From assembly GCF_003205195.1 (NCBI RefSeq), contig NZ_QJRY01000013.1, positions 299-61,408 on the forward strand: a DNA stretch of 61,110 nt, given 5' to 3'. This document shows, one piece after another, positions 17,355 to 25,439 of the stretch (its first letter is position 1; every line of letters starts with the position of its first letter). The notes below the pieces were generated by a model, which was not told the origin of the DNA, did not search any database, and saw only the letters and a program-made list of their open reading frames with translations. The translations under genes were made by a program, and so were the position numbers. This DNA is from Peteryoungia wuzhouensis (lineage in GTDB: Bacteria; Pseudomonadota; Alphaproteobacteria; Rhizobiales; Rhizobiaceae).

Positions 17355-18146
17355 ATGGCAAGCGAGCCGGGCAGGCTGGGCGAGGGGCGGCAGCATGGGG
17401 CCGAAAGGCTGTCTGTGGCACCGGCGCTGCTGCGCGATGCGTTGATCATTCTGTCTGGCTTGCTGGCTGGAACGTCCGTTGTGGCAGTGGCGCTGAGCGC
17501 ATTGCGGCCGGAGCTGGGCTGGGACTTCATTGCCTGGCCCGTCCTGTGTGCGGCGGTGATCTTCGCTCTGGTTCTCGGTGGCCTTTCCGGTCACCCCTTT
17601 GATCGCTTTGGCCATGCCAATCTGGTGACGGCATTCCGCGCCAGCCTCGTCAGCCTGCTTGGCGCTTGCATCTTCTGTTTCGACGACCTGGCTGCCGACC
17701 GGACTGCCTTGCTCGCTCTGGTGGGGGTCGTCCTCTTTGCGCTGACCCTTGACGGATTCGACGGCTATCTCGCCCGCCGCCAGGGCCAGGAATCGGACTT
17801 CGGCGCGCGCTTCGACATGGAGGTCGATGCCTTGCTGATCCTCATTCTCTCCGCCGCTGCCGCGCTGCTCGAAAAGGCCGGGCTCTGGGTGGTGATGATC
17901 GGTCTGATGCGGTATGCCTTCGTGCTCGCCGCACGATATGAGCCCAGGCTGAACGGTCGGCTGCCGCCGTCCTTTCGCCGGAAACTGGTCTGTGTTCTGC
18001 AGATCGTGGCATTGTGCCTGCTTCTCGTGCCATTCGTCGTGCCGCCGGTCTCGACGATCGTGGCGCTCTCGGCGCTCCTGCTTCTCAGCTATTCCTTCGC
18101 CGTTGACATCCACTATCTGCTTCGTCCGCAGGTCCTCACACCGTGA
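17355..18146 (+). CDS. CDP-alcohol phosphatidyltransferase family membrane protein
   Basis: 263 residues with about six membrane helices. The family motif D-G-x2-A-R-x8-G-x3-D-x3-D is complete in DGYLARRQ...DFGARFDMEVD (about residues 135-157). Such enzymes move a phospho-alcohol from CDP-lipid or CDP-polyol to an acceptor, as in phosphatidylglycerol or inositol-phosphate synthesis. It starts 33 bases after the GTP cyclohydrolase II stop, in the same direction, so the two may be co-transcribed. The exact substrates are unknown. The 3' end is convergent with the UPF0104 gene. Confidence 0.88.
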   Translation: MASEPGRLGEGRQHGAERLSVAPALLRDALIILSGLLAGTSVVAVALSALRPELGWDFIAWPVLCAAVIFALVLGGLSGHPFDRFGHANLVTAFRASLVSLLGACIFCFDDLAADRTALLALVGVVLFALTLDGFDGYLARRQGQESDFGARFDMEVDALLILILSAAAALLEKAGLWVVMIGLMRYAFVLAARYEPRLNGRLPPSFRRKLVCVLQIVALCLLLVPFVVPPVSTIVALSALLLLSYSFAVDIHYLLRPQVLTP

Positions 18147-18154
18147 AGCAGCAG

Positions 18155-19102
18155 TCACTCCGCGCGACGCTGCGGCCGCAATGCTTCCGCCACCAGGATC
18201 AACAGACCTGGAGCTGCTCCCAGAAACGACAGGGCACCATAGAGCAGGCTGGCCGCCAGCCCGTCGGCCGCCGAGAAGCCGAAGAGCGGCCAAAGCGCCA
18301 TGGCCGCTGCTTCACGCGTGCCCCAGCCGCCGAGCCCGACGGGAATAAGCATCGACAACAGGCACAGCGGGATGATCGTCAGGGCCGCCTGCCACGGCAG
18401 GCTTGCGCCGATCGCGAAGGAAGACAGCAGGAAGACGGCGACATAGGCCGCGACCACCACCAGGCTCACGCCCGATTGCACCAGCCAGGCATGACGGCGC
18501 AGGAAAACTTCGGCGGCGTCGTTGGACAGGTTCTGCAGCGTGGTCCGGGCCGATCCCCTAGACAGCCACCAGACGCCGAAAATCAGCAGCAGACCAGCCG
18601 AACCTATCGCGATCACCAACCATTGCATTCGCAAGGGAGATTGGCTGGCGATCAGCAAGGGCCAGAGCGGCAGGCCGAGGGCGAGGATCAGGAAGAATAT
18701 CGCCTGACCCGACAGGCGCTCATAGAGGATTGCCTTGGCCGGCAGCTTCCACCCACCCTCTCCGGCGAAGCGCATGCGCCAGGCCCGGATGGCATCCCCG
18801 CCCATGCCGCCGGGCAGGCTCTGATTGAGCAGGCTCGCCACGTAATATTCGCGAATGGCGCGCCCTGTGCTGATGACCTGCCCGAGCCTCGCTGCGGTAA
18901 AGCGCCAGCGCAGGGCCGACAGGATGATCTGGAGTTGGACGAGGCACAGAGCCGCAATCACGGGGGCTGGCGATATCCGCGCGAAGGCTTGGCCGAGGGC
19001 GCCAAGATCGGTGCGCCAGAGCAAAACGACGAGAAGCCCGATCACGAGAAGCGGGGGCAGACATCTGGCAAGAGGCGACACAGGGCAATCTTCTCCGGAC
19101 AT
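18155..19102 (-). CDS. lysylphosphatidylglycerol-synthase-like (UPF0104/YbhN) membrane protein
   Basis: About 315 residues with eight likely membrane helices. It has the family pattern ALRWRFTAARLG ... YYVASLLNQSLPGGMGGDAIRAWRM and a late SMLIPVGLGGWGTREAAA. Proteins of this type include the flippase domain of MprF and many putative lipid or polyprenyl-glycan transporters. The ATG at 19102 follows about 53 bases of shared upstream space with the divergent LTA-synthase-like gene; longer starts would overlap that gene. A lipid-flipping role for the cluster product is inferred. Confidence 0.85.
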   Translation of the reverse strand: MSGEDCPVSPLARCLPPLLVIGLLVVLLWRTDLGALGQAFARISPAPVIAALCLVQLQIILSALRWRFTAARLGQVISTGRAIREYYVASLLNQSLPGGMGGDAIRAWRMRFAGEGGWKLPAKAILYERLSGQAIFFLILALGLPLWPLLIASQSPLRMQWLVIAIGSAGLLLIFGVWWLSRGSARTTLQNLSNDAAEVFLRRHAWLVQSGVSLVVVAAYVAVFLLSSFAIGASLPWQAALTIIPLCLLSMLIPVGLGGWGTREAAAMALWPLFGFSAADGLAASLLYGALSFLGAAPGLLILVAEALRPQRRAE

Positions 19103-19155
19103 GGCAGCCGCCGTGCCGGGTGCCGGTCTCTGGCAGGTTCGGGCAGGTGGTGTGC

Positions 19156-20805
19156 ATGAAACATAGGATAGCTGAAAACATTTACGAGATCCGTTCCACA
19201 TCCGAGGCCCTTCCGCCCCGCTGGCGCGTCGTGGTCGGCACGCTTCTGTTCAGCCTGATCGCTTTCGGAGCCTTCACGATTCCCGATCACCCGGATGCGT
19301 TGGGCCTCTCACCCTTTCTGCGGTTGCCGCTTGAATGGCCGTTGGGCGCCCTGGTTCTGTTGATGACAAGTGGGCGCCTGCGTCGTGTGCTGGGATTGAT
19401 GGCCGTCGTCGTCGTCTTTGTCATTCTTTTCCTCAAGATCGCCGATATCGGCACGCAGGCAGCCTTCCAGAGGCCGTTCAATCCCTATCTCGACATCAAG
19501 ATGATCGGCGACGGCTGGAACCTGATGTCGGGCACGTTCGGCTCGCTGGTTGCGGTGCTTGTCGCTTCCATGGCGGTCGCCGGCCTCCTGCTGCTCATGG
19601 GGCTCTTTCTCCGGTCGATGCAGTGGATGGCGCGTGCGCGAGGGCTTTCCCGCGCCTTGCTGCTGATTGCCTTTGGTGCGCTTGCCATCATCGGATCGCT
19701 GCTGCTTGCACTGGGTCGACCGGGTGTAGAGCTTCATATGGCTGGTTATCTGTCCGGCCGGCTCTCGCTGGTGGTGCGTTCCATCGATGACATGCGGCTC
19801 TTCGAGGCCGAGCTTAAGCAAGGGACTGGCCCGCGCAGCGGCGAGCGCCTTTTCCAGGCCGTTGCCGGCAAGGACGTGGTTCTGATCTTCGTCGAGTCCT
19901 ATGGTCGCAGCGCCGTCGACGATCCGCGTTATGCCGGCGTCACCCGACCGCGCCTGCAATCTGTCCAGGCGATGCTGGATGCCGCCGGCTTGCAGTCGGC
20001 AAGTGCGTGGGTAACGTCACCCACGGTCGGTGGGCTGAGCTGGCTCGCCCACGGCACGCTGCTCTCCGGCCTTTGGGTCGACAGCCAGGCGCGTTACGAC
20101 CGGCTGATCAGGAGCGACCAGCCGAGCCTCAACCGGCTGTTTGCGCAAGCGGGCTGGAAGACAGCCGCCGTCATGCCGGCAATCACCATGGATTGGCCCG
20201 ACGCGTCCTACTACGGTTACAGCCAGATCCTGCCAGCGGCCGGCCTCGGCTATCGCGGCAAGCCGTTCAACTGGATCACCATGCCCGACCAGTACACGCT
20301 GGCGGCCTTCGAACGTCTTGTTCGCGGGCCGGAGCGAGAGAGCGGCAAGTCTGTCATGGCGGAAATTGCCCTGATCTCGAGCCATGCCCCCTGGACGCCG
20401 GTCGCCCGCATGATTGATTGGGATGCTGTCGGTGACGGTTCTGCGTTCAACGAGCAGGCGACAAGTGGCGATCCTCCTTCCGTCGTCTGGTCAGATCCGG
20501 ACCGGGTACGCCGCCAGTATATTGCCACGATCGACTATTCGCTGGAAACGCTGGGCAGCTACATGGCCCGTTTCGGCAAGGATACCATCTTCATCGTGCT
20601 CGGCGATCACCAGCCGGCGGCGATCGTCACAGGACCGAATGCGTCGCGTGCGGTCCCGCTGCACGTGGTGAGTGGCGATGCCGATTTGATCGCCCGATTC
20701 AATGCCGAAGGGTTTTCGGCAGGCATGCTGCCTGCGGCCAATGCACGCGAATGGCCGATGGACGCCATGCGCCAGGTGTTGATCGATCGCTTCAGCGAGC
20801 GGTGA
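19156..20805 (+). CDS. alkaline-phosphatase-superfamily membrane protein (LTA synthase/sulfatase-like)
   Basis: About 549 residues: four or five membrane helices in the first 200, then an extracytoplasmic domain with metal-binding features of LTA synthase and EptA-like enzymes: DVVLIFVESYGRSAV (metal Glu), a Ser/Thr-rich SPTVGGLSWLAHGTLLSG where the nucleophile should lie, and IVLGDHQPAA (Asp-His pair). Such proteins move or remove phospho-alcohol groups on envelope lipids. With the neighbouring CDP-alcohol transferase and UPF0104 protein this suggests envelope modification. The start at 19156 has GGCAGGTGG upstream. The 3' end overlaps pobR by 14 bases, convergently. Confidence 0.85.
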   Translation: MKHRIAENIYEIRSTSEALPPRWRVVVGTLLFSLIAFGAFTIPDHPDALGLSPFLRLPLEWPLGALVLLMTSGRLRRVLGLMAVVVVFVILFLKIADIGTQAAFQRPFNPYLDIKMIGDGWNLMSGTFGSLVAVLVASMAVAGLLLLMGLFLRSMQWMARARGLSRALLLIAFGALAIIGSLLLALGRPGVELHMAGYLSGRLSLVVRSIDDMRLFEAELKQGTGPRSGERLFQAVAGKDVVLIFVESYGRSAVDDPRYAGVTRPRLQSVQAMLDAAGLQSASAWVTSPTVGGLSWLAHGTLLSGLWVDSQARYDRLIRSDQPSLNRLFAQAGWKTAAVMPAITMDWPDASYYGYSQILPAAGLGYRGKPFNWITMPDQYTLAAFERLVRGPERESGKSVMAEIALISSHAPWTPVARMIDWDAVGDGSAFNEQATSGDPPSVVWSDPDRVRRQYIATIDYSLETLGSYMARFGKDTIFIVLGDHQPAAIVTGPNASRAVPLHVVSGDADLIARFNAEGFSAGMLPAANAREWPMDAMRQVLIDRFSER

Positions 20806-21754
20806 TGGGGTGCGATGCCGCGTTACCGCTCGGCGCGACCTCGCCTCTCGAACCCAGCCGACGTTGCTCCTGACGTTTCCAGTTTCGTGGCGTGACGCCG
20901 GTCTGGCGGGTGAAGAAGCGCGAGAAATAAGCGGGGTCTGCGAAGCCGAGCCGAAACGCGACCTCCTGTACGCTATCGGGTGTGAACAGCAATTCGCGCT
21001 GCGCCTCCTCCAGCAAGCGTCTGGCAATCAAGTCCTGGGTGCTGAGCCCTGTCTTTGCTTTCACCACACGGTTGAGATGGGTGGTCGAGATGCCGAGCGC
21101 GTTGGCATAGAAGGAGGCCGGGCGATGCTGGCGCACCTCGCGATGCAGAAGCGCCAGCAGAGCTTCGATGCGCCGGTCGTTGTCACCACCGATCTCCACT
21201 TCGTCCGCCTCCTGGGCTGCGATCCGGGCGGTCAGCACGAGCGCGGTTGCAAGTCCTGTTTCCATCAGGACGGACCGCCCGCTAAGGCGCGTGTTCCACT
21301 CGGCGGCCACCCTCTCCAGATTGGATCGGATGAGATCGCTTTCGGCGGTCTGCTCGGTGAGGCGGGTGACGCGGGGTTGAGACAGAAATGCGCCAATCGC
21401 GCCCGGATCCCCTGGCCTCACCGGAAGGCGGTTGGCGAGGATGGTGAAGACAAAGCCGTCGATATCCGGAGAGAAGCGGAAACCGTGACCGACGGATGGT
21501 GGCACCGTGAGCACGGAGACAGGTTCGAAGCGCACAATCTGGTCACCATAGACAGCATCACCGGAGCCGCGCGTGATCAGCAGAATCTGGAAGAAATATT
21601 CGTGGCGATGCAGCCCGATTTCCCAATGATGCAGACTGCTTCGCGACGGAATTGTTTCGCAGTGCAACCGAAATTGAGCGGATGCGGCATCATCCTCCCC
21701 ATAGAGCTCATAGGTCGGGATGATGCTGGTTGGGCCACTGTTGCGCTTTGTCAT
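20792..21754 (-). CDS. pobR: AraC-family regulator of 4-hydroxybenzoate hydroxylase, PobR-like
   Basis: About 320 residues. The N-terminal part is a cupin-like sensor (HHWEIGLHRHEYFFQILLITRGSGDAVYGD). The C-terminal 100 residues form the double helix-turn-helix of AraC proteins (ALGISTTHLNRVVKAKTGLSTQDLIARRLLEEAQRELL and VQEVAFRLGFADPAYFSRFFTRQTGVTP). It lies divergently beside pobA, the arrangement known for PobR, which activates pobA with 4-hydroxybenzoate. Two starts are possible (21790 and 21754); 21754 gives the usual N-terminus. The 102-base gap to pobA includes a near-palindrome ATTGTGCAAT at 21761. Confidence 0.85.
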   Translation of the reverse strand: MTKRNSGPTSIIPTYELYGEDDAASAQFRLHCETIPSRSSLHHWEIGLHRHEYFFQILLITRGSGDAVYGDQIVRFEPVSVLTVPPSVGHGFRFSPDIDGFVFTILANRLPVRPGDPGAIGAFLSQPRVTRLTEQTAESDLIRSNLERVAAEWNTRLSGRSVLMETGLATALVLTARIAAQEADEVEIGGDNDRRIEALLALLHREVRQHRPASFYANALGISTTHLNRVVKAKTGLSTQDLIARRLLEEAQRELLFTPDSVQEVAFRLGFADPAYFSRFFTRQTGVTPRNWKRQEQRRLGSRGEVAPSGNAASHPITAR

Positions 21755-21856
21755 GTTCGAATTGTGCAATAAAAGGATAGCTTCGTCCATTGTCTATGGG
21801 CCTTCCGACGGCGAAGACTTGCGCATTGCCAAGTGACGGCACGCCATCGAGGAACC

Positions 21857-23029
21857 ATGCGCACCAAAGTCGCCATCATCGGATCAGGACCGTCGGGTCT
21901 GCTGCTCGGCCAGTTGCTCACCAATGCCGGCATCGACAATGTCATAGTCGACCGTGTGAGCCGTGAGCATATCCTGTCGCGCGTGCGCGCCGGTGTGCTG
22001 GAAGAGGGGGCAGTCGGCCTTCTCGACAAGGCGGGTGTTGGCGAGCGCATGCATCGCGAAGGCCTGCCGCATGACGGCTTTTCGCTGGCTTTCGACGGCC
22101 GCGACCACCGTATCGACCTCTTCGATCTGACGGGCGGAAAGCGCGTCATGGTTTATGGCCAGACGGAAGTGACGCTGGATCTGATCGAACGGCGTGAGCG
22201 TGACGGCGGCCTGACGATCTATGATGCGGCCCAGGTGACGCCTGGGGGATTTGACGGCGACCACCCTTACGTCACCTATGAAAAGGATGGGGTAAGCCAC
22301 CGCATCGATTGCGATTTCATCGCCGGATGCGACGGGTTTCACGGGGCGAGCCGCAAGGCGGTCCCGGCGGACGCCATCAAGACATTCGAAAAGATCTACC
22401 CCTTCGGCTGGCTCGGGATCCTGGCGGAAGTGCCCCCGGTCAGTCACGAGCTGATCTACGCCAACCATCCGCGTGGCTTTGCTCTCTGCTCGATGCGCTC
22501 AAACACGCGCAGCCGCTATTACGTCCAGTGTTCGCTCGACGATACGGTGGACATGTGGTCAGACGACCGCTTCTGGGACGAGTTGCGTCGGCGCCTGCCG
22601 GTCCACCATGCAGACGCGCTGGTGACGGGTCCGAGCTTCGAAAAATCGATCGCGCCCCTGCGTTCTTTCGTCGCCGAACCGATGCGCTTCGGGCGCCTTT
22701 TTCTGGTCGGCGACGCTGCCCATATCGTCCCGCCGACGGGCGCCAAGGGCCTCAATCTCGCGGCGTCCGACGTATTTTATCTGCTCTCCGGCCTGCTCGA
22801 ACACTACCAGGACAAGAGCGAAGCCGGCATCAATGCCTATTCCGAACGCGCGTTGAGGCGGGTCTGGAAGGCGGTTCGCTTCTCCTGGTCAATGACGACG
22901 CTTCTGCATCGCTTCCCCGACACTGGCGACTTCGGGCAGAAGATACAGGAGGCCGAACTCGACTATCTGACGCAGTCCCGCGCGGCTTCAACCGCCATGG
23001 CTGAGAACTATGTCGGTTTGCCGTATTGA
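21857..23029 (+). CDS. pobA: 4-hydroxybenzoate 3-monooxygenase
   Basis: 390 residues, the normal length. FAD-binding GSGPSGLLLG at the N-terminus, the flavin/NADPH motif CDGFHG in the middle and GDAAHIVPPTGAKGLNLAASD towards the end are all present. The enzyme uses NADPH and oxygen to turn 4-hydroxybenzoate into protocatechuate in the cytoplasm. Start at ATG 21857 with GAGGAA upstream. It receives 4-hydroxybenzoate from the p-coumarate branch encoded just downstream. The pca genes needed next are not in the window. Confidence 0.96.
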   Translation: MRTKVAIIGSGPSGLLLGQLLTNAGIDNVIVDRVSREHILSRVRAGVLEEGAVGLLDKAGVGERMHREGLPHDGFSLAFDGRDHRIDLFDLTGGKRVMVYGQTEVTLDLIERRERDGGLTIYDAAQVTPGGFDGDHPYVTYEKDGVSHRIDCDFIAGCDGFHGASRKAVPADAIKTFEKIYPFGWLGILAEVPPVSHELIYANHPRGFALCSMRSNTRSRYYVQCSLDDTVDMWSDDRFWDELRRRLPVHHADALVTGPSFEKSIAPLRSFVAEPMRFGRLFLVGDAAHIVPPTGAKGLNLAASDVFYLLSGLLEHYQDKSEAGINAYSERALRRVWKAVRFSWSMTTLLHRFPDTGDFGQKIQEAELDYLTQSRAASTAMAENYVGLPY

Positions 23030-23061
23030 AATCTTGCCCTCTTGCGAAATGATAATTGTTC

Positions 23062-23074
23062 GCTACACTTACTA
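23062..23074. promoter_or_regulatory. 13-base element upstream of vanillin dehydrogenase, shared with fcs
   Basis: GCTACACTTACTA here is the exact reverse complement of TAGTAAGTGTAGC at 25378-25390 before the feruloyl-CoA synthetase gene. Two bases further on, both also share ACAA. It lies 162 bases before the vdh start. A common regulator site, probably for the MarR protein encoded between the two genes, is the likely explanation. Confidence 0.6.
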
Positions 23075-23235
23075 ATTGATCGGAATAGGCCGGCGGTCTG
23101 GGAGAGATAAATTCCAGGCCGATCGGCAACCGGACGCAGCGGGGCAGGGGAGATGCCTGGGCGACAGCGGCGAACGGAGACTTGTAACGGCAGCTCTTCA
23201 TGGGCTGCCCAACCGCTCACGGAGGAGACATTCAC

Positions 23236-24687
23236 ATGAACATGCATATTTCATTGCTGATCAACGGTGCCGAAAAGGCTGCCCATGGCGGCAGGACCTT
23301 CAACCGGATCAATCCCTTCACGCAGGAAGTGGCCACGACGGCCTCGGCCGCGAGCCTTGAGGATGCGAATGCCGCCGTCGAGGCCGCCGCCGCAGCCTTC
23401 CCCGGTTGGTCGAAGACGGGTCCTGGCGAGCGTCGCAAGATCCTGTTAAAGGCTGCCGACATCATGGAATCCAAGACGGCAGAGTTCAGCGAACTGGTCG
23501 TCGCTGAAACGGGTGCGACGGGTCATTGGGGTGCCTTCAACGTCATGGTGGCCGCCAGCATGCTGCGCGAAGCCGCCTCGATGACGACCCAGATCTCCGG
23601 CGAGGTCATTCCGTCCAACAAGCCGGGTTCGCTGTCCATGGGCATGCGCCAGGCCGTCGGTGTCTGCCTTGGCATCGCGCCGTGGAATGCACCTGTCATC
23701 CTCGGCACCCGTGCAGTTGCCATGCCGCTCGCCTGCGGCAATACGGTGATCCTGAAGGCCTCCGAGCAGTGCCCGGGCACCCATCGCCTGATCGCCCAGT
23801 GCCTCGTCGAGGCTGGCCTGCCGACTGGCGCCATCGGCGTCATCACCAATGCGCCGGAAGATGCGGCCAAGATCGTCGAAGGTCTGATCACGCATCCCTC
23901 CGTCAAGCGGGTGAATTTCACCGGCTCGACCAAGGTCGGCAAGATCATCGGCGAACTCTGCGGTCGTCACCTGAAGCCGGCGATCCTGGAACTCGGCGGC
24001 AAGGCGCCGCTCGTGATCCTTGATGACGCTGACATCGACGCGGCCGTAAACGCCGCCGCCTTTGGCGCCTTCGCCAATATGGGCCAGATCTGCATGTCGA
24101 CCGAGCGCATCATCGTCGACGCCAAGATCGCGGACGAATTCGTCGAGAAGCTGGCGGCCAAGGCTTCCAAACTGCCGGCCGGCGATCCGAAGGGCCATGT
24201 CGTCCTCGGCTCGCTGATCAGCCTGGAATCGGCCAAGAAGATGGACGACCTGATTGCCGATGCGGTTTCGAAGGGCGCGAAGCTTGTGGCTGGCGGCAAG
24301 CGCGAAGGAAGCGTCGTTGAAGCGACCCTGCTCGATGGCGTCACGTCCTCGATGCGCATGTATTCCGAAGAAAGCTTCGGTCCGGTGAAGCCGATTATCC
24401 GCGTCAATGGCGAGGAAGAAGCGATCCGCATCGCCAACGACACTGAATACGGCCTTTCGGGCGCCGTCTTCAGCCGCGACATCCGCCGCGCGCTGGCGGT
24501 TGCAGCCCGGATAGAATCCGGCATCTGCCACATCAACGGCCCGACCGTCTTCGACGAGCCGCAGATGCCGTTCGGCGGTGTGAAGGGTAGCGGCTATGGC
24601 CGCTTCGGTGGCAAGGCGGCGATTGCCGAATTCACCGAACTGCGCTGGATCACCATCGAAGATCCGAACCAGCACTACCCCTTCTAA
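23236..24687 (+). CDS. vdh: vanillin / 4-hydroxybenzaldehyde dehydrogenase
   Basis: About 483 residues of the aldehyde dehydrogenase family. The NAD-binding GIAPWNAPVILGTRAVAMPLACGN, the glutamate in LELGGKAPLVILDDAD and the catalytic cysteine in NMGQICMSTER are visible, with the C-terminal PFGGVKGSGYGRFGG. The sequence is close to the vanillin dehydrogenases of ferulate pathways. It oxidises vanillin to vanillate and 4-hydroxybenzaldehyde to 4-hydroxybenzoate. Start at 23236 with GGAGGAGA. It sits between pobA and the MarR gene, and its upstream region shares an element with fcs. Confidence 0.9.
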   Translation: MNMHISLLINGAEKAAHGGRTFNRINPFTQEVATTASAASLEDANAAVEAAAAAFPGWSKTGPGERRKILLKAADIMESKTAEFSELVVAETGATGHWGAFNVMVAASMLREAASMTTQISGEVIPSNKPGSLSMGMRQAVGVCLGIAPWNAPVILGTRAVAMPLACGNTVILKASEQCPGTHRLIAQCLVEAGLPTGAIGVITNAPEDAAKIVEGLITHPSVKRVNFTGSTKVGKIIGELCGRHLKPAILELGGKAPLVILDDADIDAAVNAAAFGAFANMGQICMSTERIIVDAKIADEFVEKLAAKASKLPAGDPKGHVVLGSLISLESAKKMDDLIADAVSKGAKLVAGGKREGSVVEATLLDGVTSSMRMYSEESFGPVKPIIRVNGEEEAIRIANDTEYGLSGAVFSRDIRRALAVAARIESGICHINGPTVFDEPQMPFGGVKGSGYGRFGGKAAIAEFTELRWITIEDPNQHYPF

Positions 24688-24700
24688 ATCTATGCCAATC

Positions 24701-24730
24701 AAGCGGCCGTCCCTCACGGGGCGGCCGTTT
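24701..24730 (+). terminator. terminator after vanillin dehydrogenase
   Basis: AAGCGGCCGTCCC (24701-24713) pairs with GGGGCGGCCGTTT (24718-24730), with two wobble pairs and a TCAC loop, followed by a T-rich stretch. It lies between vdh and the convergent MarR gene and may serve both. Confidence 0.85.
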
Positions 24731-24779
24731 CAGTTTTGAGGTGACCACCGCAATACGGAGCCGTCACCTTCTGACGAAA

Positions 24780-25280
24780 TCAGGTGTCCGATGACGCGTC
24801 GCTGTAGATGCGCTTCAAAGCTGCGATGAGATCCTGCAACTCCTTCGGCGAAAAGCGTCCGGTGAAGCGGGCCTCGTGCTGGTTCTGGATGTCGCGGGCC
24901 TTTGTCAGCATCGTCGCGCCTTCCCCTGTGAGGGTCAGTTCCTGACGGCGCCGATCCACTGAGGATGGTTGCCTCGCAACCAGATTGCGCCCCTCAAGCC
25001 GGTTGACCAGCGCCATCATCGTCGCCCTGTCCATGCTCAGCTGGTTGGCGATGTCGATTTGGCTGACTTTGGGATTGGCTGCCACCAGTTCGAGCACGGC
25101 GAACTGCTTCTGCGTCAGGCCGAGATCGCCCATTGCAGCGGTGTAATCCTGGTAGATCGCGACGTTGGCCATGCGCAGGTGAAAGCCGAGGATGTCATCA
25201 AGCCGACCGGTCCGCAGGGGGCTGCCCAATTCGAAACCCTCATCGTCGTTCGCCGGCCTCAGGTCCTTGTGCGTCGTCAT
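24780..25280 (-). CDS. MarR-family regulator, likely of hydroxycinnamate genes
   Basis: About 166 residues with a winged-helix MarR core: LGLTQKQFAVLELVAANPKVSQIDIANQL, the recognition helix region SMDRATMMALVNRLEGRNLV and the wing ARQPSSVDRRRQELTLTGEG. It lies between vdh and fcs, divergent from fcs. In ferulate clusters of other bacteria (FerC, FerR, CouR) such a protein represses the genes and is released by hydroxycinnamoyl-CoA, so that is the expected role. The start at 25280 with AGAAGAGAAA is preferred over a longer frame to 25343. Confidence 0.85.
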   Translation of the reverse strand: MTTHKDLRPANDDEGFELGSPLRTGRLDDILGFHLRMANVAIYQDYTAAMGDLGLTQKQFAVLELVAANPKVSQIDIANQLSMDRATMMALVNRLEGRNLVARQPSSVDRRRQELTLTGEGATMLTKARDIQNQHEARFTGRFSPKELQDLIAALKRIYSDASSDT

Positions 25281-25339
25281 TGTTTCTCTTCTGCTTGTGC
25301 GCCGATCACTGTAGCCATCATTCATGATCACTATCGCAT

Positions 25340-25361
25340 GCAACAGTCAAATCCCTGTTGC
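25340..25361. promoter_or_regulatory. inverted repeat in the MarR/fcs intergenic region
   Basis: GCAACAG (25340-25346) and CTGTTGC (25355-25361) are perfect 7-base arms separated by 8 bases. The right arm overlaps a possible -35 element (TTGCCA at 25359-25364). The shape suits a MarR dimer. Confidence 0.5.
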
Positions 25362-25377
25362 CAAAAGACACAGTAGA

Positions 25378-25390
25378 TAGTAAGTGTAGC
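25378..25390. promoter_or_regulatory. 13-base element upstream of feruloyl-CoA synthetase, shared with vdh
   Basis: TAGTAAGTGTAGC, reverse complement of the element at 23062-23074. It lies 50 bases before the fcs start, a position where a repressor could block transcription. It is in the gap shared with the MarR gene. Confidence 0.6.
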
Positions 25391-25439
25391 ATACAAATGC
25401 CGAGGAGGCCTCGATGAGGCGGCATGGAGGAGAACGAGC

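Noticed and set aside
18143..19159. 338-codon open frame antisense to the UPF0104 gene
   Set aside because: Rich in Gln/Arg/Gly as expected from the complement of membrane helices; no start site.
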